64,000 bases of DNA, from NCBI GenBank assembly GCA_942490535.1, contig CALNXQ010000005.1:310001-374000 (forward strand). The letters run 5' to 3'. Position 1 is the first letter of the stretch. Each line of letters begins with the position of its first letter. The notes beneath the pieces are model-generated. The model worked only from the letters and a program-made list of their open reading frames with translations. It was not told where the DNA came from and made no database searches. Source of the stretch: JAEINY01 sp942490535 (GTDB lineage Bacteria; Bacteroidota; Bacteroidia; Bacteroidales; Marinilabiliaceae). This document shows positions 44,058-53,471 of this stretch, one piece after another. A program made the position numbers and the translations under genes.

Positions 44058-45392
44058 ATGGAACTAAAAATGAACATTAATGAACCGGGCCAATGGCATC
44101 AATCCCTGACATTTAAAATGATACTAATTGGAGTGATGGTATTGGTGCTGCTGATCCCTTTGGGCATGGTTAAATCGGTCATTACCGAACGGGAAGAAAC
44201 GGAACAACAAGTAGATCAGGAAATGATGCAGCAATGGGGAGGTCCACAAATGCTATCAGGCCCCATATTACATGTGCCCATCACTTACTATATTAAAGCC
44301 GATGATGAGAAGATCAAAACAAGCCACAGATGGTTACACATCATGCCTGAAGACCTGAACATAACCGGCCATGTTTCCCCCGAAATACGTTATCGGGGCA
44401 TCTACAAAAAAGTACTGTACAACTCAGAGCTGAGCATCACCGGTAGCTTCGGCGATCTCACCCTGGTAACCTCAAATGCCCATACCGTGGACTGGAACAA
44501 TGCCTATCTCACCCTGGCCGTATCCGATAACCGGGGCATCAAAGGAAATGTGGTTATCAATTGGATGGGCACCGACCAGAAACCTGAGGCCGGATTGATC
44601 ACCACAGACTTGGCGTCCTCGGGGATGTCCATTAAAGTACCTTTGAACGCAGGCCTCTTATCCACTGCGAAAGCTTTTGACATCAGCCTGAATATAAGCG
44701 GATCCAATGGACTCACCATTAATCCCATCGGTAAAAAAACAGATATACAAATCCAATCCAGCTGGCAGGACCCCAACTTCATTGGTTCCTTTTTACCTAC
44801 CGAACGGTCGATTTCCGAGGCCGGTTTTACAGCACACTGGACAGTCACTAATCTAAACCGCAACTTTCCACAGTATTGGGAGGGCCGTAGCTACTCCATC
44901 GATGAACATCAACTGGGCGTTGATCTCTTCGTACCTGTAAATCACTATCAAAAATCCATTCGATCGGCAAAATATGGCATTCTTATCATTACTCTTACAC
45001 TGCTTGTATTTCTTTTTACTGAGCTTGTTAAAAAGAAACGCATTCAGCTCTTCCAGTATTTTCTGGTGGGCCTGGCATTGGTTCTGTTTTTTTCAATACT
45101 CACGGCCTTAAGCGAACACCTTGGCTTTTCCTGGGCCTATCTCATTGCATCCCTGGGCATCGTCACCATGGTGACCCTCTACTCCTATGGCATTTTGAAG
45201 GACCGGATACAAGCCATCTGGATATTTATTTCTCTATCCATTCTGTATGCCTTCCTTTTTGTGCTCCTCCAACTGAACGACTTTGCCTTCCTGGCCGGCA
45301 ACATAGGTCTATTTATTGCACTGGGGGCCATCATGAAAGCATCCTCTAAAATTAAAACCAGTCACCTTTTTAATACACACCTTGAATCTTAA
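44058..45392 (+). CDS. creD: CreD family inner-membrane protein
   Basis: The 444-residue protein has one N-terminal helix (TFKMILIGVMVLVLLIPLGM), a periplasmic domain of about 280 residues (QQWGGPQMLSGPILHVP, GYRGIY-like segments), and about six C-terminal helices. This is the CreD/Cet family. In Gram-negative bacteria CreD affects envelope stress and beta-lactam tolerance. Start ATG 44058 or Met5 (44070); both are close. The palindromic operator 31 bases upstream suggests control by the adjacent regulator. Confidence 0.9.
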   Translation: MELKMNINEPGQWHQSLTFKMILIGVMVLVLLIPLGMVKSVITEREETEQQVDQEMMQQWGGPQMLSGPILHVPITYYIKADDEKIKTSHRWLHIMPEDLNITGHVSPEIRYRGIYKKVLYNSELSITGSFGDLTLVTSNAHTVDWNNAYLTLAVSDNRGIKGNVVINWMGTDQKPEAGLITTDLASSGMSIKVPLNAGLLSTAKAFDISLNISGSNGLTINPIGKKTDIQIQSSWQDPNFIGSFLPTERSISEAGFTAHWTVTNLNRNFPQYWEGRSYSIDEHQLGVDLFVPVNHYQKSIRSAKYGILIITLTLLVFLFTELVKKKRIQLFQYFLVGLALVLFFSILTALSEHLGFSWAYLIASLGIVTMVTLYSYGILKDRIQAIWIFISLSILYAFLFVLLQLNDFAFLAGNIGLFIALGAIMKASSKIKTSHLFNTHLES

Positions 45393-45404
45393 AACCAGTT
45401 AAAC

Positions 45405-45704
45405 ATGAAAGAACAAAAACTTCATAAAATCGGCACCTGGACAGCCGGAATCTCTTTTGCCATTGGGACCATGTTTTTAATTACTTTTTTAATCACCAAT
45501 GCCATGCAGATAGCCGTCATCGCGCTGTATTATGTCATTACGGCAGCCATTGTTAACTTACTGCTCTTATCCACGATCAGTGGCGTTGCCCTCTGGCACA
45601 AATACCACTGGAAAGACTATCTCAAAACAGCCTCCATTATGTTGGCCAACATCCCTGTAGTGGCAGTATATTTTGCAATTTTTATGAGTATTGGATTCTA
45701 TTAG
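45405..45704 (+). CDS. Small three-helix membrane protein
   Basis: The 99 residues form three to four hydrophobic helices, with ALWHKYHWKDYLKT as the cytoplasmic loop. It begins 12 bases after creD, so it probably shares its transcript and operator. No family recognised. Confidence 0.7.
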   Translation: MKEQKLHKIGTWTAGISFAIGTMFLITFLITNAMQIAVIALYYVITAAIVNLLLLSTISGVALWHKYHWKDYLKTASIMLANIPVVAVYFAIFMSIGFY

Positions 45705-45828
45705 TAGGATCAAAAATACTTCATCGCTATTTTTAACTCCGGGGCAGGAGTTCCACTGATTCCCAATTCAGGCTCCTGCCCCTTTTTCTACCCCAAAATT
45801 GAAACCGTAAAATCATAAACCAAAAGAC

Positions 45829-47157
45829 ATGAAAATTGACATCATCATTGCATACGTTCAAAGGTATGAATTTGGCCACGAGCGGGATTTTGTACCTCCT
45901 ATAACAGGCATCCACCTGGCCTCCCTGACTCCCCAAAAACATACAGTTAAAGTATATCATCAACAAGTAGATGCCATTGATTTCGATACAGATGCCGATT
46001 TAATTGCCATAACCTTTTTTAGCGGGTTTGCCAATGAAGCCTATCGACTAGCAGCCGAATTCAGAAAGCGAAAGAAAACAGTTATTGCTGGCGGACCTCA
46101 TGTTACATTTAGCATTGAAGAATCCATGCCGCATTTTGATGCCATTGTTATAGGAGAAGCCGAATCCATTTGGACAGCTGTACTGAATGATTATGAAAAC
46201 GGCCATCTAAAACCTACTTACGAGGGTGTACCCACTGATCTTAAAAATATTCCAACTCCAAGATATGATTTACTATCCAACCGTTTCTTCATCAAAAAGG
46301 TCATTCAGGCCACCCGAGGCTGCCCTTACGCCTGTTCGTTTTGTTCGGTTCCGTTAATCAATCCAGGATTCCGGAAACGACCTGTTGAAGAGGTTATAAG
46401 AGATATCGCTTTTGATAACTTCAAACATTGGTGGCAGCGAAAAATAGTTTGGTTCTGGGATGATAATTTAACCATTGACCGCACCTACATTAAAACCCTG
46501 CTAACACAACTAAAACCATTGAAGAAATGGTGGTTAACACAGGCCAGCGTCGATATTGCAAAAGATGATGAGTTATTAAAACAAATGAAAGAGTCCGGCT
46601 GCATTGGCGTTTTTCTGGGCCTTGAAACATTTGGTGAAGACTCCATTCTGGATGCCAACAAAAAACAAAATCGCGTATCGGAATACAAACGTGCCATTAA
46701 AAAATTGCATCAACATGGAATTGCCGTTATGGCCGGCCTTATTGCTGGATTCGATCACGATACCTACAAAAGCATCACCAATATGTCGATGGACATCATG
46801 AAACTTGGGATTGACGTGCCCTTCTTGAGCATTATGACGCCCTTTGTGGGAACGGAGGTATATAATCAGTTGAAGGCCGAAAACAGAATCATAAATAAAA
46901 GAGGCTGGGAATTTTACAATGGCTACAACGTCACCTATAAACCGCATAATTTAACTCCTGAAGCGCTGCTGAAGGCCCATCGCGAGTTATGGGGAAAAGC
47001 CTTCTCTCTTAAAAACGCCTTCCGGCGAATAATTAGAAGTGCTTTTTATCTGAGAAGTGGGGCCTTCCTGCTGACCCTATTTATGAATGGATTCTACGGC
47101 CTTAAAAGATTGAGGAATAATTTCCCTGTTGATATGAGCAAGAAAAATACGCCTTAG
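45829..47157 (+). CDS. B12-binding-type radical SAM protein
   Basis: The 442-residue protein has an N-terminal cobalamin-binding-like domain (about 1-130; [19 protein letters not shown]). The radical SAM core has C165-x3-C169-x2-C172 (GCPYACSFC), followed by [14 protein letters not shown] and AGFDHDT. A basic, hydrophobic C-terminus suggests membrane contact. Related enzymes modify lipids, hopanoids or tetrapyrroles, but the substrate cannot be told. It stands alone with its own leader. Confidence 0.88.
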   Translation: MKIDIIIAYVQRYEFGHERDFVPPITGIHLASLTPQKHTVKVYHQQVDAIDFDTDADLIAITFFSGFANEAYRLAAEFRKRKKTVIAGGPHVTFSIEESMPHFDAIVIGEAESIWTAVLNDYENGHLKPTYEGVPTDLKNIPTPRYDLLSNRFFIKKVIQATRGCPYACSFCSVPLINPGFRKRPVEEVIRDIAFDNFKHWWQRKIVWFWDDNLTIDRTYIKTLLTQLKPLKKWWLTQASVDIAKDDELLKQMKESGCIGVFLGLETFGEDSILDANKKQNRVSEYKRAIKKLHQHGIAVMAGLIAGFDHDTYKSITNMSMDIMKLGIDVPFLSIMTPFVGTEVYNQLKAENRIINKRGWEFYNGYNVTYKPHNLTPEALLKAHRELWGKAFSLKNAFRRIIRSAFYLRSGAFLLTLFMNGFYGLKRLRNNFPVDMSKKNTP

Positions 47158-47321
47158 CCGCAAAGCTGTTATTAACACATGCCCTTTCAGAAAGAGAGAA
47201 TGACCTCAAAGTAAATTCATCACAACCAATCATCCCCTTAACTCTCCTGAATATAATAATTCTTTATACATTTGTTTTTCGATTTATAGCAAAGCTTTGA
47301 AATGACCAACCCATTAAAGCC

Positions 47322-48401
47322 ATGAAGCCTTACCTCTTAATAGTCCTATTGGTTCTGCAAACTGCTTTCGCTTCCGCTCAAAACACCAAAGAAATTTGGA
47401 AGTTGTACAACCAAAAACAATATACCGAAGCCATTGAACAGGGTTTAAAAGCATTAAAACACCACACGAATAACGGGGAGATTAACCTGGCTGTCGGCAA
47501 AAGCTATGTGGCTGCGAGACAATTTGAGAATGCCCTGTTTCATCTCAAAAAAGGCACTCATCCGGCCCACGTGGACTGGGTGAGAGCGTGGGCTTATAAC
47601 TACATGGGTGTATGCTATTGGGGCCTGAATGACATTGCTAATGCCAGGTTGAATTTTAATGCATGCATTGCTCTCAAGGCCACCAAAAACTCAGTAGCGG
47701 ATGCCCAACAGCAACTAAAACAGCTTGAAATAAAAGATTATCTGGCTGCTTGGATCACCCGTGAGACGGATCACCTCATTTTTCATTTTCAGGATACCAT
47801 GGCCATTGAAAACCTCAACAGCTATATGAAAGGCCGGGAAGCAGCCTATGAAAAAATCAACTGCTTTTTTACGACCAGGCTACCCAAAAAAATAGATTAC
47901 TACATCTGGTCCAAACCTGATGAGGCCAAAAAATTACTGGGCAAAGATCTGGGATGGGCCACCTCTAAAACGTGTACCATTCACTCCGGCATTCACCAAA
48001 CAAAAGGTCATGAAATCACTCATATTCTGAGTCACTATGGCATACAACCCACCCATCGGTCGGACTTCATTAATGAGGGCATAGCCGTCTATTTTGATCA
48101 AACCACTCGTCATCGCATGCGAGCGGCTAAAAAACATTTAAATGGCCAGCAAATGGATATACTAGCCCATTGGGAAAATCCTAAAAAGGAAAACTTCCAA
48201 TACAATTATTCCGTTGGGGGTGCTTTTGTAGAGTGGCTCTTTAAAAATGGGACACCAGACCAAATGAAAGCGCTCTTAAAAGATCAATCCGTGAAATCAG
48301 CTCAAAAGATATATCCCGATTTTCACCATCTCGTGATGGCCTTTCAGACCGAACTCATAGGCCGGCAAAAAACAGCTTCAACACGAGCCCAACAGCCCTA
48401 A
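47322..48401 (+). CDS. Exported TPR and HExxH metallopeptidase-like protein
   Basis: The 359 residues comprise a signal peptide (MKPYLLIVLLVLQTAFASAQ), TPR-like helices at about 25-140, and a peptidase-MA-like domain with HEITH at 230-234. A downstream E252 in NEGIAVYFDQ is the expected third zinc ligand of gluzincins. Length and motif spacing look functional. It is monocistronic, with a 21-bp periodic array just after its stop. Substrate unknown. Confidence 0.82.
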   Translation: MKPYLLIVLLVLQTAFASAQNTKEIWKLYNQKQYTEAIEQGLKALKHHTNNGEINLAVGKSYVAARQFENALFHLKKGTHPAHVDWVRAWAYNYMGVCYWGLNDIANARLNFNACIALKATKNSVADAQQQLKQLEIKDYLAAWITRETDHLIFHFQDTMAIENLNSYMKGREAAYEKINCFFTTRLPKKIDYYIWSKPDEAKKLLGKDLGWATSKTCTIHSGIHQTKGHEITHILSHYGIQPTHRSDFINEGIAVYFDQTTRHRMRAAKKHLNGQQMDILAHWENPKKENFQYNYSVGGAFVEWLFKNGTPDQMKALLKDQSVKSAQKIYPDFHHLVMAFQTELIGRQKTASTRAQQP

Positions 48402-48416
48402 ATCACCGGGAATACC

Positions 48417-48620
48417 CTCTCCGGTTGTTGGATGAGGACATCCTGTTGCCGGGTGATAGGTTCCGGTCGCTTTGGGGGCCCTTGCGGTCGTTGGGTTATT
48501 CTTTCCGGTTGCGGGGTAGCTATTCCGGTCGCCCGGTTAGTGCTTCCGGTCGGAGGACTAGCTTCTCCGGTCGCCGGATGAGTGCTTCCGGTCGGTCAAA
48601 GAGGGGGTATTCCGTAATCC
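48417..48620 (+). repeat. Degenerate 21-bp tandem array, CCGGTCG motif
   Basis: The CCGGT core or its variants start at 48421, 48442, 48463, 48484, 48505, 48525, 48546, 48567 and 48588; a weaker copy follows at 48612. Spacings are 21,21,21,21,20,21,21,21 and 24. Units vary outside the core (for example CTTCCGGTCGGAGGACTAG). It begins 16 bases after the metallopeptidase stop and stands out by high GC. The rest of the 48402-48759 gap holds the purT promoter. Confidence 0.85.
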
Positions 48621-48683
48621 GAAGCACCTAAATCGCACCCACCCGCTCTTGAACCATGTCATTTCCTAAAGTCAGTAACGAAT

Positions 48684-48715
48684 TTAGTTTTAAAAGCGAA
48701 GTTATTGTATTTTTG
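48684..48715 (+). promoter_or_regulatory. Candidate promoter of purT
   Basis: TTAG at 48684-48687, a 20-base spacer and TATTTTTG at 48708-48715 fit the Bacteroidota pattern, 44 bases before the ATG. A small hairpin AGAGTGTCAATACTCT follows at 48730-48745. Confidence 0.5.
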
Positions 48716-48759
48716 CAACCTACTCAGAAAGAGTGTCAATACTCTAAATTACAATATAT

Positions 48760-49926
48760 ATGCAAAAGAAAATTCTCCTTTTAGGATCAGGTGAGTTGGG
48801 TAAAGAATTTGTGATTGCGGCACAACGATTGGGACAAACAGTTGTGGCAGTAGATAGTTACAGGAATGCACCGGCCATGCAGGTGGCAGACGCGTGTGAA
48901 GTTATCAACATGCTGGATGGGGATGCATTAGACCAGGTGGTCGCCACGCATCAGCCGGATATCATTGTTCCGGAAATAGAAGCCATCCGCACTGAACGCT
49001 TTTACGCTTACGAAAAACAAGGCATTCAGGTGGTGCCCAGTGCCAAAGCGGCCAATTTCACCATGGATCGGCGCGCCATCCGGGATTTAGCGGCCCAAGA
49101 CCTGGGCATTCGAACCGCTGAATACCGCTATGCCACGTCGCTGGAAGAGATGTATGAAGCGGTGGAGACAGTGGGCATGCCTTGCGTGGTGAAGCCGCTG
49201 ATGTCAAGCTCCGGCAAGGGTCAATCGGTTGTTAAAACCCAAGCCGACATTCAAACAGCCTGGGAAATTGCCGGTGCTAAAGGACGCGGTGATGCTGGCG
49301 AAGTGATCGTGGAAGCCTTTGTGAATTTCACGTCCGAAATCACGCTGCTCACCGTCACTCAAAAAAATGGGGAGACCTTATTCTGTCCTTCCATTGGACA
49401 TGTGCAAGAACGCGGCGACTATCAGCAAAGCTGGCAACCGGCCCTCATTTCTGAAGCACATGAAAAAGAGGCCTGTGAAATTGCGGATAAAGTCACCCGT
49501 GCACTAGGTGGAGCTGGCATCTGGGGCGTTGAATTTTTTATTTGTGAAGACGGCGTTGTGTTCTCGGAATTATCACCCCGTCCGCATGACACAGGTATGG
49601 TAACGCTGGCCGGCACCCAAAACTTCAATGAGTTTGAATTGCATTGCCGGGCCGTATTGGGTTTACCCATTCCTGAAATCACCCTGGAACGTACTGGTGC
49701 CAGTGCAGTTATTTTATCACACATTGAAGTGGAAAACCCATCTTACACCGGCGTGGAAAAGGCTGCCGCATATCCTAAATCGGATCTGCGCCTGTTTGGA
49801 AAGTCAACCGCCCGTCCGTATCGCCGCATGGGCGTGATGCTAGCTTATGATCAGGTAGGTGCGGAAGTCATGCACATTGTTGAACGTGCTAAAGAAATGG
49901 CAGCTCACGTGAAAGTGGAAAAATAA
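48760..49926 (+). CDS. purT: Formate-dependent GAR transformylase PurT
   Basis: PurT makes formyl-GAR in purine synthesis from formate and ATP without folate. The 388-residue ATP-grasp protein has [11 protein letters not shown] at the N-terminus, [15 protein letters not shown] for ATP binding, [31 protein letters not shown] and a complete C-terminal domain. Length is normal. It follows a periodic array and a plausible promoter and is closed by a terminator, so it is a single-gene unit. Use of formate agrees with an anaerobic lifestyle. Confidence 0.95.
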   Translation: MQKKILLLGSGELGKEFVIAAQRLGQTVVAVDSYRNAPAMQVADACEVINMLDGDALDQVVATHQPDIIVPEIEAIRTERFYAYEKQGIQVVPSAKAANFTMDRRAIRDLAAQDLGIRTAEYRYATSLEEMYEAVETVGMPCVVKPLMSSSGKGQSVVKTQADIQTAWEIAGAKGRGDAGEVIVEAFVNFTSEITLLTVTQKNGETLFCPSIGHVQERGDYQQSWQPALISEAHEKEACEIADKVTRALGGAGIWGVEFFICEDGVVFSELSPRPHDTGMVTLAGTQNFNEFELHCRAVLGLPIPEITLERTGASAVILSHIEVENPSYTGVEKAAAYPKSDLRLFGKSTARPYRRMGVMLAYDQVGAEVMHIVERAKEMAAHVKVEK

Positions 49927-49949
49927 TACGTCTTTGAAGAAAAGTGTAG

Positions 49950-49986
49950 TCTCCGGTCGCTGTAGCAGTACCGGAGATTTTTTTTT
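49950..49986 (+). terminator. Terminator after purT
   Basis: TCTCCGGT (49950-49957) and ACCGGAGA (49970-49977) with a 12-base loop, then nine T. The left arm plus loop resembles a unit of the array upstream of purT. Confidence 0.78.
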
Positions 49987-49987
49987 G

Positions 49988-50710
49988 CTACCTATGATAG
50001 TAATTATAATCTTTTAAAAGGGTGCTCAGAAAATCCTTGCCTGGCATTTTGGTCTCCACGTTCATCTTCTTCAACACCACTTCCTTGGTTTTTATAACTA
50101 AGGGGTGAGGCGCTCCAATGGAGGTATAGGAACTATCTTTCGCCGCTAGCAGCAACACTTCTTTGATGGTTTGCATATCCCCATCCGAAAGTTTTTGTAC
50201 CTCCGGATAGCTCGGTACATAATCGTCTTTCAAATCCATGTAAATGGTATCATTCAGGTGGCTTTTGCCATCCAATTTTAAAACGGTTGTATTAGCTGCT
50301 AAATCACCTAAGCGCTGCCCCTTCCCGTTGATGACAATGGTCAATAAAGCAACCAAGCCCTGGCTGATGGCAATGTCTATCAAACGAAACAGCCAACGAA
50401 TAAAACAGGATCCAAAGGTCAACTCGCTCCCATCTTTCTTCACCACACGCAGTTTCATAATCATTTTACCGAAACTCTGTCCGCTAAAAAAAAGCTCACA
50501 AAGCAAGTGGTAAAAAAGTACAGGCAGTAAAAGGAGTATCAAAAGCCAGTTAAAGGAATCCCCGGTGGTACCGATGATTAATGAGACAATAATGGCGTAA
50601 CAAAAAGTAAAAAATCCATCTAAAAAAAAGGCGATAATACGATCGCCAACACTGGCCAGCTGAAATTCAATATCGACGTTTTGTGTGGTTTCAACGGTCA
50701 AACTTTCCAT
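49988..50710 (-). CDS. RDD family membrane protein
   Basis: The 240 residues begin with TQNVDIEFQLASVGDRIIAFFLDGF, the RDD start with Arg and Asp in the first helix. Two or three more helices follow, then a soluble C-terminal tail of about 90 residues (DDYVPSYPEVQKLSDGDMQTI). RDD proteins are often transport related. It is divergent from the SpoIIM gene across 110 bp, and this pairing with SpoIIM, DUF4129, MoxR and DUF58 genes is common in Bacteroidota. Confidence 0.85.
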   Translation of the reverse strand: MESLTVETTQNVDIEFQLASVGDRIIAFFLDGFFTFCYAIIVSLIIGTTGDSFNWLLILLLLPVLFYHLLCELFFSGQSFGKMIMKLRVVKKDGSELTFGSCFIRWLFRLIDIAISQGLVALLTIVINGKGQRLGDLAANTTVLKLDGKSHLNDTIYMDLKDDYVPSYPEVQKLSDGDMQTIKEVLLLAAKDSSYTSIGAPHPLVIKTKEVVLKKMNVETKMPGKDFLSTLLKDYNYYHR

Positions 50711-50821
50711 AGGGTTCGGTTCTATTTATCCGGTGATTATATCTATTGATCAAAAGTACAAAAATAAGTTTTTTATGTGTAAAAAAATTCATTTATTCGC
50801 GTTACCCTTTGTGGCAGGTCT

Positions 50822-51808
50822 ATGAAAGAAATAACCTTTATAAATCGAAATAAATCGCGTTGGGAGAAATTTGAGCTACAACTCAAAAGTCCATCGCACA
50901 TTGATCCGGATGAACTCGCTGACCAATTCATTCAACTCACCGATGATTTGAGCTATGCGCGCACCTATTATCCGCGTTCGCGTACCTTCATGTACCTGAA
51001 TAATCTGACGCAAAAAACCCATCAGGAAATCTACCGTAACAAACGCGAAAAAGGAAGCCGCTTTATCAGTTTTTTCACCCGGGAGTTACCTTTCGTATTA
51101 CGCGATGCACGCCCCAGTTTCTTTTTATCATTGGCCATTTTTATCGTATTTGCACTTTTGGGAGCGGTATCCGCCATCACCGACGATAACTTTGTGCGGG
51201 CCATTTTAGGCGATCAATATGTGAATGCCACACTCGACAGTATTGAGAAAGGGGACCCCATGGCGGTATATGGCAACATGAGCGAAATGCCCATGTTTTT
51301 GCTCATTACCATCAATAACATCAAAGTATCCTTCATGACGTTTCTATCCGGGTTGTTAAGTCCGCTGGGGACGTTTTACTTTTTGTTTGAAAACGGAGTA
51401 ATGGTGGGCAGTTTCCAGGCCTTCTTTTATCAAAAAAATTTACTGGGGATCAGCACAATGGCCATCATGATTCATGGTACCCTTGAACTATCCGCCATTG
51501 TTTTGGCCGGAGGTGCCGGTATCATCATGGGGAAAAACCTCATCTTTCCGGGCACATACCCGCGTTTGGATGCTTTTATTAAAGGCACCAAAGATGGCGC
51601 TAAAATTATGCTTGGTCTGATCCCTGTATTTATTGTGGCCGGTTTCCTCGAAGGCTTTGTGACCCGCTATTACAATTCGATGGCCAATTGGCTCAACATA
51701 CTTATTATCTTTGCCTCATTGGCATTTATTGTGTGGTATTTTTTCATTTATCCCGAAAAAGTCTACCGTCGTACAAAACTAAATCGATCCCATGAACATA
51801 ATCAGTAA
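50822..51808 (+). CDS. SpoIIM family membrane protein
   Basis: The 328 residues start with a soluble helical part (about 1-95; DELADQFIQLTDDLSYARTYYP). Five to six membrane helices follow, with NNIKVSFMTFLSGLLSPLGT and the conserved HGTLELSAIVLAGGAG. The family is named after a sporulation protein but is wide in non-sporulating bacteria. It overlaps the next gene by 17 bases and opens the operon. Confidence 0.88.
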   Translation: MKEITFINRNKSRWEKFELQLKSPSHIDPDELADQFIQLTDDLSYARTYYPRSRTFMYLNNLTQKTHQEIYRNKREKGSRFISFFTRELPFVLRDARPSFFLSLAIFIVFALLGAVSAITDDNFVRAILGDQYVNATLDSIEKGDPMAVYGNMSEMPMFLLITINNIKVSFMTFLSGLLSPLGTFYFLFENGVMVGSFQAFFYQKNLLGISTMAIMIHGTLELSAIVLAGGAGIIMGKNLIFPGTYPRLDAFIKGTKDGAKIMLGLIPVFIVAGFLEGFVTRYYNSMANWLNILIIFASLAFIVWYFFIYPEKVYRRTKLNRSHEHNQ

Positions 51809-52742
51809 GCCAGCTGTCGTACTGGATGAACAGCGTAACTTCAGTGATGTCATTAATGCTACGTTTGCATTTGTCAAGCAGGAATTCAAACCCTTATTCA
51901 AAACCATAGCCCTCTACACCTTTGCGCCTCTTCTAGGCTTAGCGGTGGCCTTTATGTTTTATTTTAAGGGTTCATTCGAAATGATCCTCTCCGGTGAATT
52001 GGGAGCTAATAATCAATTTAATCTGCCTTGGGGATGGTACTCGCTGCTGGTATTTTTTGCATTCGCTACGCAAATCGTTTTATCCGGCTTAATCTACGAA
52101 TACATGCTACTTTACAAAACCCAGGGCCGGGGTAACTTTTCACCGGCTGATGTGGGGCGTAAACTGATGAAAGACATATGGGCATTGGCGGGCTATAGCC
52201 TCCTGACCTTTTTGTTAATTGGCGTAGCGGCGGCGATTATCGGCGTTCTAATCGGGCTATTTTCAACCATCAGTGGTTTCCTAGTGGTTCCACTCGTGAT
52301 CATATTGTTTGTGGGCCTCATTTTCATTATGATTCCTCTATCGCTTCTATTTGCGGTGAAAATTTTTGAAGATAAAAACTATGGTACCACCATAAGCCGG
52401 TGCTTCAAACTCACCAAAAACAATTGGTGGCGCACCTTTGGATTGATTTTCGTAATGAACATGATTGTTAGTACCATGGGGGCCATTTTCATCATGCCTC
52501 TCTATGTGTATTTCTTTTTTATGGCCATTACAGGTGTACAAAGCGGTGAAATAGAACAATTCAACCAAGGCTTGTCCTTATTCCTCTCCATATTTGGAGT
52601 GTTCGGATCTACCTGGCTGTACAGTACGTTGCTGCTTGCCATAGGCTTTCAATACACCAATTTAAAAGAAGAAAAAGATAACGACTCGATCCTTAACCGC
52701 ATTGAAAAAATATCCGAGACACCGGCTGATGAAATGGTTTAA
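51792..52742 (+). CDS. Multi-helix membrane protein of the SpoIIM/MoxR locus
   Basis: The 316-residue protein has about six hydrophobic helices, with the motif FEDKNYGTTISRCFKLTKNNWWRTFGLIFVMN near 200. That pattern resembles glycerophosphodiester-phosphodiesterase-type membrane domains, but no catalytic domain is attached. It overlaps the genes on both sides. Probably a membrane partner in the MoxR-associated complex; function unknown. Confidence 0.75.
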   Translation: MNIISKPAVVLDEQRNFSDVINATFAFVKQEFKPLFKTIALYTFAPLLGLAVAFMFYFKGSFEMILSGELGANNQFNLPWGWYSLLVFFAFATQIVLSGLIYEYMLLYKTQGRGNFSPADVGRKLMKDIWALAGYSLLTFLLIGVAAAIIGVLIGLFSTISGFLVVPLVIILFVGLIFIMIPLSLLFAVKIFEDKNYGTTISRCFKLTKNNWWRTFGLIFVMNMIVSTMGAIFIMPLYVYFFFMAITGVQSGEIEQFNQGLSLFLSIFGVFGSTWLYSTLLLAIGFQYTNLKEEKDNDSILNRIEKISETPADEMV

Positions 52743-53469
52743 AACACTCCTTGTTTTTACATTCATTATTTGTTCTGTGCCTTCGCACGGAGAGGAACAG
52801 TATGCCGCTAAAGCAGATAGCCTGATGGTTTGGGATCAGTCCAAAGTGGATCTGCGCCTGCCGGCTGCGGAGAACATCAGTGCTTACCGACAAGATCCCG
52901 ATTATCAATACGACCTGGTTCAGGAACCGCAATCCTGGATGAGGCGGCTCCTGCGATGGCTGCTCAGTCACATATCACTGACAGAAGGCTCCTGGTCGGT
53001 GATGGGCTGGATGCTCATTGCCATTGCCGCCATCGCCTTGATCTTTCTCATCTTAAAACTATTGGGAGTCCCGATAAAAGGACTCTTTATCTTTTCAAAG
53101 TCAACCAATGTAACCGATTTGTCCTTTTCGGCCGCTCAGATCCATATTGATGACCAAAACCTGGAGAAAAAACTGCATACCTTCGTTGATGCCGAAGCCT
53201 ACCGCGAAGCCACACGAATTCTGTTCATTATCTTATTGAAACAATTGAATACCATGAAACTCATCAAATGGAATACCTGGAAAACAGACCGTGAGTATTA
53301 CTATGAGTTAACAGATCAGGAACTAAAATCAACATTTTTACAGCTCATCCGAAATTATGAGTTCATTTGGTTTGGTCAGTTCAGCCTGGGAAAAGAACAG
53401 TTTAAAACCGTTCAACTTCAATTTGAAGCATTCACAAACCATTTGGTCCAACAAAATAGCAGGCGTTAA
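52729..53469 (+). CDS. DUF4129 domain protein
   Basis: From ATG 52729 (MKWFKTLLVFTFIICS) the protein has about 246 residues with a signal peptide, one more membrane helix near 95-118 and a C-terminal DUF4129 region. That region includes EAYREATRILFIILLKQL, TDREYYYELTDQEL and LIRNYEFIWFGQF. The longer frame from 52702 would put a basic segment before the signal peptide. It overlaps the previous gene by 14 bases and precedes the DUF4350 gene by two. Confidence 0.82.
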   Translation: MKWFKTLLVFTFIICSVPSHGEEQYAAKADSLMVWDQSKVDLRLPAAENISAYRQDPDYQYDLVQEPQSWMRRLLRWLLSHISLTEGSWSVMGWMLIAIAAIALIFLILKLLGVPIKGLFIFSKSTNVTDLSFSAAQIHIDDQNLEKKLHTFVDAEAYREATRILFIILLKQLNTMKLIKWNTWKTDREYYYELTDQELKSTFLQLIRNYEFIWFGQFSLGKEQFKTVQLQFEAFTNHLVQQNSRR

Positions 53470-53471
53470 AG

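Noticed and set aside
48417..48620. Considered as a CRISPR array
   Set aside because: Units are 21 bp with no separate spacers, only a short core is kept, and no cas genes are present.
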